Assembly: GCA_029555885.1 (NCBI GenBank)
Contig: JAKPQT010000187.1
Coordinates: 1 to 9,205, forward strand
Origin: Chloroflexota bacterium
Lineage (GTDB): Bacteria; Chloroflexota; Anaerolineae; CG2-30-64-16
Direction: 5' to 3'
DNA: 9,205 nucleotides
The translations under genes and the position numbers were made by a program. A model generated the notes under the pieces. That model ran no database searches. It was given only the letters and a program-made list of their open reading frames with translations, and was not told where the DNA came from. Of this stretch, positions 5,727 to 9,205 are shown piece by piece; positions within the stretch are counted from its first letter, which is position 1; the number at the start of each line of letters is the position of its first letter.

Positions 5727-7016
5727 ATGAAGCCACACCTCCCGGCCACGTTCCGCGCGCTGCGCCACCACAATTTCCGGCTCTGGTTCTTCGGTCAGGG
5801 ATTTTCGCTCATCGGCACGTGGATGCAGACCATGGCCCAGCAGGTCCTGGTCTACCGGCTGACCGGCTCAGCGGCCGCGCTGGGCATCGTGACGGCCATC
5901 GGCCTGATCCCCCTCATCCCGCTCTCGCTCTGGGGCGGCTCGATTGCCGACCGGGTCTCCCGCCGGACCATCATTCTGTTCTCGCAGGTCGTGATGATGG
6001 TGCAGGCGTTCATCCTGGCTGCGCTCACCTGGCAGGGCATCGTGCAGATCTGGCATGTCTATGTGCTGGCGTTTGTCCTGGGCGCGGCCCAGGCCATCGA
6101 CATGCCCGCGCGGCAGGCGTTCATCGTGGACATGGTCGCGGACCGCGAGGACCTGACCAACGCCATCGCGCTGAATTCGACCATCTTCAACGGCGCGCGG
6201 GCGCTGGGACCGGCGCTTGCGGGCACACTGGTGGCTGCACTGGGCGAGGGCCCGGCTTTCTTCATCAACGGCCTGAGCTTTGTGGCGGTCATCATCAGCC
6301 TAATGTTGATGCGCAGTCTGCCCCTGCGCGCAGCTACGCCACGACGCAACCTGGCCGGCCACATGGCCGAGGGCTTCCGCTATATCCTCACCCGGCAGAC
6401 CATCGTCGTCCTGATCAGTCTCGTAGCAGTCAGCGCGTTCCTCTCCATGCCCTACAGCACGCTCCAGCCGGTGTTCGCCGGGGAGGTGCTGCACGATAGC
6501 GCGCAGCCTGTGATCCGATACCTGTGCGACGGGCCGGCACCGCGCTTCCGCTGTGCATCGCCCGCCGCGCTCCCGCTCGGCATTCTGTTGACCGCGGTAG
6601 GCGTCGGCGCGGTGATCGGCGCGCTGGCCGTCGCGTCGCTGCCCAACTCTGCGCGGCGGGGACCCTTCCTCACGCTGGGTAACCTGGGCTTCCCCGCGCT
6701 GCTGATTGCTTTCTCGCTATCGCGTTCGTTCGTCCTGTCAGTGCTCCTGCTCATGGCCGTGGGCGCCAGCTTTGTCTTCCAGAACTCGCTCGCCAACACG
6801 CTGTTGCAGCTTGCGGTACCGGACGAGGTGCGGGGCCGCGTGATGAGCGTCTACACCCTGGTCTTTCAGAGCATGATGCGGTTGGGCGGCTTGCAGGCCG
6901 GGCTGATGGCCGACCGATTTGGCGCGCCCCTTGCGGTATTCATCGGCGCGCTCATCTCGCTCGGCTACGGGCTGTACGTGGCGCTGCGCTATCCCCGGGT
7001 GAGGAACATGGCATGA
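5727..7016 (+). CDS. MFS transporter, EntS/MFS_3-like exporter
   Basis: Inner-membrane major facilitator, 429 residues with about 12 hydrophobic helices, probably a proton-driven exporter of a small molecule. Seen: N-terminal RLWFFGQGFSLIGTWMQTMAQQVLVYRLTGS (18-48), typical of the MFS_3/EntS-like group; motif A in the loop between helices 2 and 3, GGSIADRVSRR (70-80); PARQAFIVDMV (127-137); VPDEVRGRVMSVYTL (364-378); and a second motif-A-like site GLMADRFGAP (392-401). The ATG at 5727 is chosen because the family motif begins 17 residues later, a strong promoter lies just upstream, and the 67-residue upstream extension only translates the octamer repeats. Residues 254-284 hold an unusual polar stretch with C267 and C276 before a transmembrane helix, longer than usual there. 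The stop overlaps the start of the HAD gene. Substrate unknown. Confidence 0.9.
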   Translation: MKPHLPATFRALRHHNFRLWFFGQGFSLIGTWMQTMAQQVLVYRLTGSAAALGIVTAIGLIPLIPLSLWGGSIADRVSRRTIILFSQVVMMVQAFILAALTWQGIVQIWHVYVLAFVLGAAQAIDMPARQAFIVDMVADREDLTNAIALNSTIFNGARALGPALAGTLVAALGEGPAFFINGLSFVAVIISLMLMRSLPLRAATPRRNLAGHMAEGFRYILTRQTIVVLISLVAVSAFLSMPYSTLQPVFAGEVLHDSAQPVIRYLCDGPAPRFRCASPAALPLGILLTAVGVGAVIGALAVASLPNSARRGPFLTLGNLGFPALLIAFSLSRSFVLSVLLLMAVGASFVFQNSLANTLLQLAVPDEVRGRVMSVYTLVFQSMMRLGGLQAGLMADRFGAPLAVFIGALISLGYGLYVALRYPRVRNMA

Positions 7017-8035
7017 GCGCACCTCGCTCTGTGTTCATTCCCGGCCTGGGCCGGTTGCCGGCTGACAGTGGGCTGATCCCCCGGCAGACGGGCGGCGGCG
7101 GGCAGTTCCGGGTGGGCGCGGGCGGCGTGGCCTCGATTCATGCCACGGGCGACGGAAAGGTGGAGTTCATCGCCTTTCACAGTGCGGGGGAGGGGCCGGA
7201 TACAGGACACACGCTCGCCTACGTGGGGTCCAGCCTGAGCTATCCGGCCTTCTATCCGGTGCACGAGGTCCGGCTGGAACGGCCCGTGCAGGCCGTGCTG
7301 ATGGACCTGGACGGCACGAGCGTCCACAGCGAAGGCTTCTGGACGTGGATCATCGAGCAGACAACCGCCAGCCTGCTCGGCAATCCCCGCTTCACCCTCG
7401 AACCGGCGGACCTGCCTTATGTCTCCGGCCACAGCGTGTCGGAGCACCTGCAGTACTGCGTGACGAAGTACTGCCCCGGCCGGACGGTCGAGCAGGCACG
7501 GGAGTTCTACTTCGAACACGCCCGCCGCGAGATGCGAGCCATTCTCGAGGGTCGGGGCCGGACCGATGCCTTTCAGCCGGCGCCTGGGCTGAAGGAATTC
7601 CTGCTGGCGCTCAAGGCCGCAGGGATCCGCATCGCGCTGGTGACCTCCGGGCTGCACGAGAAGGCGTATCCGGAGATTGTGGCCGCGTTCCGCACCCTGG
7701 GCCTGGGCGACCCGGCAGAGTTTTACGATGCGATCATCACCGCAGGGTATCCGCTGGGCCGAGGCGCGGCGGGCACGCTGGGCGAGCTGACCCCCAAGCC
7801 GCACCCCTGGCTCTACGCCGAGGCCGCGCGCGTCGGCCTGGGCATCCCCTTCGGCGAGCGCAACCGCGTGGTTGGCATCGAGGATTCGGGGGCCGGCGTC
7901 TGCGCCATCCGCCTGGCCGGGTTTCCCACGATCGGCCTGGCCGGCGGCAACATCGAGTCCAGCGGCACGCGCGGCCTGTGCAGCCACTTCTGCGCGGACC
8001 TGGCGGCCGTGTGGCGCGTGGTGATGGGCGGATGA
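7013..8035 (+). CDS. HAD-superfamily hydrolase (beta-phosphoglucomutase-like) with N-terminal extension
   Basis: Predicted phosphatase or phosphomutase of HAD subfamily IA, 340 residues. HAD motifs: I, MDLDGTSVHSE (97-107) with nucleophile D98 and acid/base D100; II, LVTSG (209-213); III, K262 in LTPKPHPWLY; IV, GIEDSGAGVCAIRLAG (288-303) with E290 and D291. A helical cap lies between about 107 and 190. Residues 1-90, Gly- and beta-strand-rich (FIPGLGRLPADSGLIPRQTG, then VASIHATGDGKVEFIAFHSAG), precede the HAD core and are absent from ordinary members, which are about 220 residues; I do not recognise this part. The ATG lies inside the MFS stop (ATGA overlap) with AGGA about 7 bases upstream, so translation is coupled to the transporter. 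Substrate unknown; a sugar phosphate is plausible. Confidence 0.88.
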   Translation: MSAPRSVFIPGLGRLPADSGLIPRQTGGGGQFRVGAGGVASIHATGDGKVEFIAFHSAGEGPDTGHTLAYVGSSLSYPAFYPVHEVRLERPVQAVLMDLDGTSVHSEGFWTWIIEQTTASLLGNPRFTLEPADLPYVSGHSVSEHLQYCVTKYCPGRTVEQAREFYFEHARREMRAILEGRGRTDAFQPAPGLKEFLLALKAAGIRIALVTSGLHEKAYPEIVAAFRTLGLGDPAEFYDAIITAGYPLGRGAAGTLGELTPKPHPWLYAEAARVGLGIPFGERNRVVGIEDSGAGVCAIRLAGFPTIGLAGGNIESSGTRGLCSHFCADLAAVWRVVMGG

Positions 8036-8058
8036 TAGCCACAATCGTTCTGGAATAC

Positions 8059-8088
8059 AAGGGGCCGCTTCCGATATAGCGGCCCCTT
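8059..8088. terminator. Strong GC-rich hairpin terminator between convergent genes
   Basis: Perfect 11-bp inverted repeat AAGGGGCCGCT (8059-8069) / AGCGGCCCCTT (8078-8088) with an 8-base loop. It sits 23 bases after the HAD stop and 35 bases before the permease stop. Because the stem has A/T ends on both sides, it can act on both strands, though the following T-tract is short. Confidence 0.85.
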
Positions 8089-8123
8089 ATCTATAACCGA
8101 ACCCACTATCCGTCGTCTATCAT

Positions 8124-9020
8124 CTACCCCTTCAGCCCGGTCAACACAATGCCCTGGATGAAATACCGCTGCGTAAAGAAGAAAAGGATCACGATAGGCA
8201 GTGTGGCAATCGTGGAAGCAGCCATCATCAGCCCATACTCCGCACCGTGCAGGGTCTGGAACAGCCGCAGAGCCAGTGAGATGGGCATCTTCTCCGGCGT
8301 GTTGATGTAGATGAGCGGACCCAGGAAGTTGTTCCAGCTCCCGATGAACGAGAAAACGATCACCGAGGCCAGGGCCGGCTTTACCAGCGGCAGCATGATT
8401 TTCCAGTAGGTGGTGAAGAAACTGGCGCCATCGATCTTGGCGGCATCTTCCAGCTCGGTCGGGATCGTCAGGAAGAACTGGCGCAGGAGGAAGATGTAGA
8501 AGGCGCTGCCGAAAAAGGCCGGCACCCACAGCGGCTGCCAGGTGTCGATCCAGCCGAACTGCTTGAACAGAATGTACTGCGGGATGAGCGTGACCTGGTC
8601 GGGCAGCATCATGGTTGCCAGGATGCCGAGGAACGCAATATTGCGCCCGGGCCAGCGCAGCCGCGCGAACGCGTAGGCAGCCAGGGGGCAAGAGATCAGG
8701 ATCCCGGCGATCACCAGGGCGGTGATAATGGCCGTGTTAACGATGAAGCGGAAGAACGGCAGAAACTCGAACATGCGCGGGTAGTTCTGCCAGTTGATCG
8801 GATCCGGGAACAGCACGGGCGGGATGACGAAAAGCTGCGTGTCCACCTTCAGCGATGTCGTGACCAGCCAGTAGAAGGGGAACCCGAAAACGATGCCCAA
8901 TGCCACCAGGGCTACATAATGCAGCGCGCTGAGCACGCCCCGGGTGAGCCGGCCTCGCGAAAGCCGGGACGCGTGCGAGTGAGATGCCTGTTGGGTGACG
9001 GAGGAAGTAAAGGTGGGCAT
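8124..9020 (-). CDS. Carbohydrate ABC transporter permease, MalG type
   Basis: Inner-membrane subunit of a CUT1-family sugar importer; with its MalF-type partner it forms the channel through which a binding protein delivers a sugar, powered by an ATPase not seen here. The 298 residues have a Ser/His-rich cytoplasmic N-terminus (1-30) and about six hydrophobic helices: near 33-55, 92-118, 127-148, 165-182, 214-236 and 266-285. The EAA loop is seen as ELEDAAKIDGASFFTTYWKIMLPL (189-212), which docks on the ATPase. The C-terminus IQGIVLTGLKG is typical of MalG-type permeases. The ATG at 9020 has GAGAGG about 8 bases upstream. The gene starts 12 bases after the upstream permease, so they form one operon. 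The sugar cannot be told from sequence. Confidence 0.95.
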   Translation of the reverse strand: MPTFTSSVTQQASHSHASRLSRGRLTRGVLSALHYVALVALGIVFGFPFYWLVTTSLKVDTQLFVIPPVLFPDPINWQNYPRMFEFLPFFRFIVNTAIITALVIAGILISCPLAAYAFARLRWPGRNIAFLGILATMMLPDQVTLIPQYILFKQFGWIDTWQPLWVPAFFGSAFYIFLLRQFFLTIPTELEDAAKIDGASFFTTYWKIMLPLVKPALASVIVFSFIGSWNNFLGPLIYINTPEKMPISLALRLFQTLHGAEYGLMMAASTIATLPIVILFFFTQRYFIQGIVLTGLKG

Positions 9021-9032
9021 AGCTGATACCTC

Positions 9033-9205
9033 TCAGGACGTCTCGCTGACTTCGTAGTAGACCCACCGGTTCGCGAGGCGGAACTGAATGAGCGTCAAAA
9101 TCATGATGACGATAAACAACACCCAAGCCAGGGCGGCAGCGTATCCCATGCGGAAGTAGACGAAGGCATTGTTGAAGAGATGGTAGACGTAGAACAGGGT
9201 CGAGT
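9033..9205 (-). CDS. Carbohydrate ABC transporter permease, MalF type, C-terminal fragment
   Basis: The last 56 residues of a gene that begins beyond the right edge. Seen: STLFYVYHLFNNAFVYFRMGYAAALAWVLFIVIMILTLIQFRLANRWVYYE, with one long hydrophobic helix (about 22-40) ending in a positive cytoplasmic tail. MGYAAALAWVLF followed by a final helix and a WVYYE tail is the usual C-terminus of MalF-like permeases (CUT1). It is the partner of the MalG-type gene 12 bases downstream. The binding-protein gene would be expected further upstream, outside the window. Confidence 0.9.
   Translation of the reverse strand, partial: STLFYVYHLFNNAFVYFRMGYAAALAWVLFIVIMILTLIQFRLANRWVYYEVSETS

Noticed and set aside
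6989..8044. Minus-strand open frame of 351 codons opposite the HAD gene
   Set aside because: The plus strand encodes all four HAD motifs in order; the antisense frame has none and crosses the operon junction.

Overview
The window is GC-rich, gene-dense bacterial DNA. The degenerate 8-base tandem repeats (TTCACCNG and its complement GGTGAANG), the scattered PhyH dioxygenases, an IS110 element and a MalFG-type sugar ABC transporter would suit a Chloroflexota (Anaerolineae-like) chromosome. That assignment is an inference; no marker gene is present.

Layout. (1) 1-623, minus: a KDPG/KHG aldolase (Eda family), cut by the left edge. It has an extended -10 promoter, and upstream of that four copies of an octamer form two nested inverted repeats. 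(2) 911-2556, plus: two adjacent but dissimilar phytanoyl-CoA dioxygenase (PhyH) family Fe(II)/2-oxoglutarate oxygenases. (3) 2560-2656: octamer repeats in inverted orientation that fold into a long hairpin between converging genes. (4) 2642-3796, minus: an acidic 384-residue protein I do not recognise. (5) 3953-5347, minus: an apparently intact IS110-family DEDD recombinase. Its roughly 200 bp upstream leader has hairpins that could belong to a bridge RNA. (6) 5629-5716: an 11-unit octamer array that runs into a near-consensus promoter. (7) 5727-8035, plus: an MFS exporter-like gene overlapping a HAD hydrolase gene, apparently transcribed from that promoter as a leaderless mRNA. (8) 8059-8088: a strong hairpin terminator between convergent genes. 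(9) 8124-9205, minus: two carbohydrate ABC permeases, the upstream one partial.

How the parts may work together. The aldolase and the sugar permeases at the two ends suggest uptake and breakdown of sugars or sugar acids. The PhyH pair could act on a small hydroxylatable substrate, but nothing here identifies it. The MFS/HAD pair is a tight translationally coupled operon. The block from 2560 to 5716 (unknown gene plus IS110) is bounded on both sides by the same octamer repeat family and looks like the most plastic part of the window. The most noteworthy features are the leaderless promoter whose -35 box is supplied by the repeat array, the reuse of one repeat family in three contexts, the nested operator-like repeat before the aldolase gene, and the possible bridge RNA leader.
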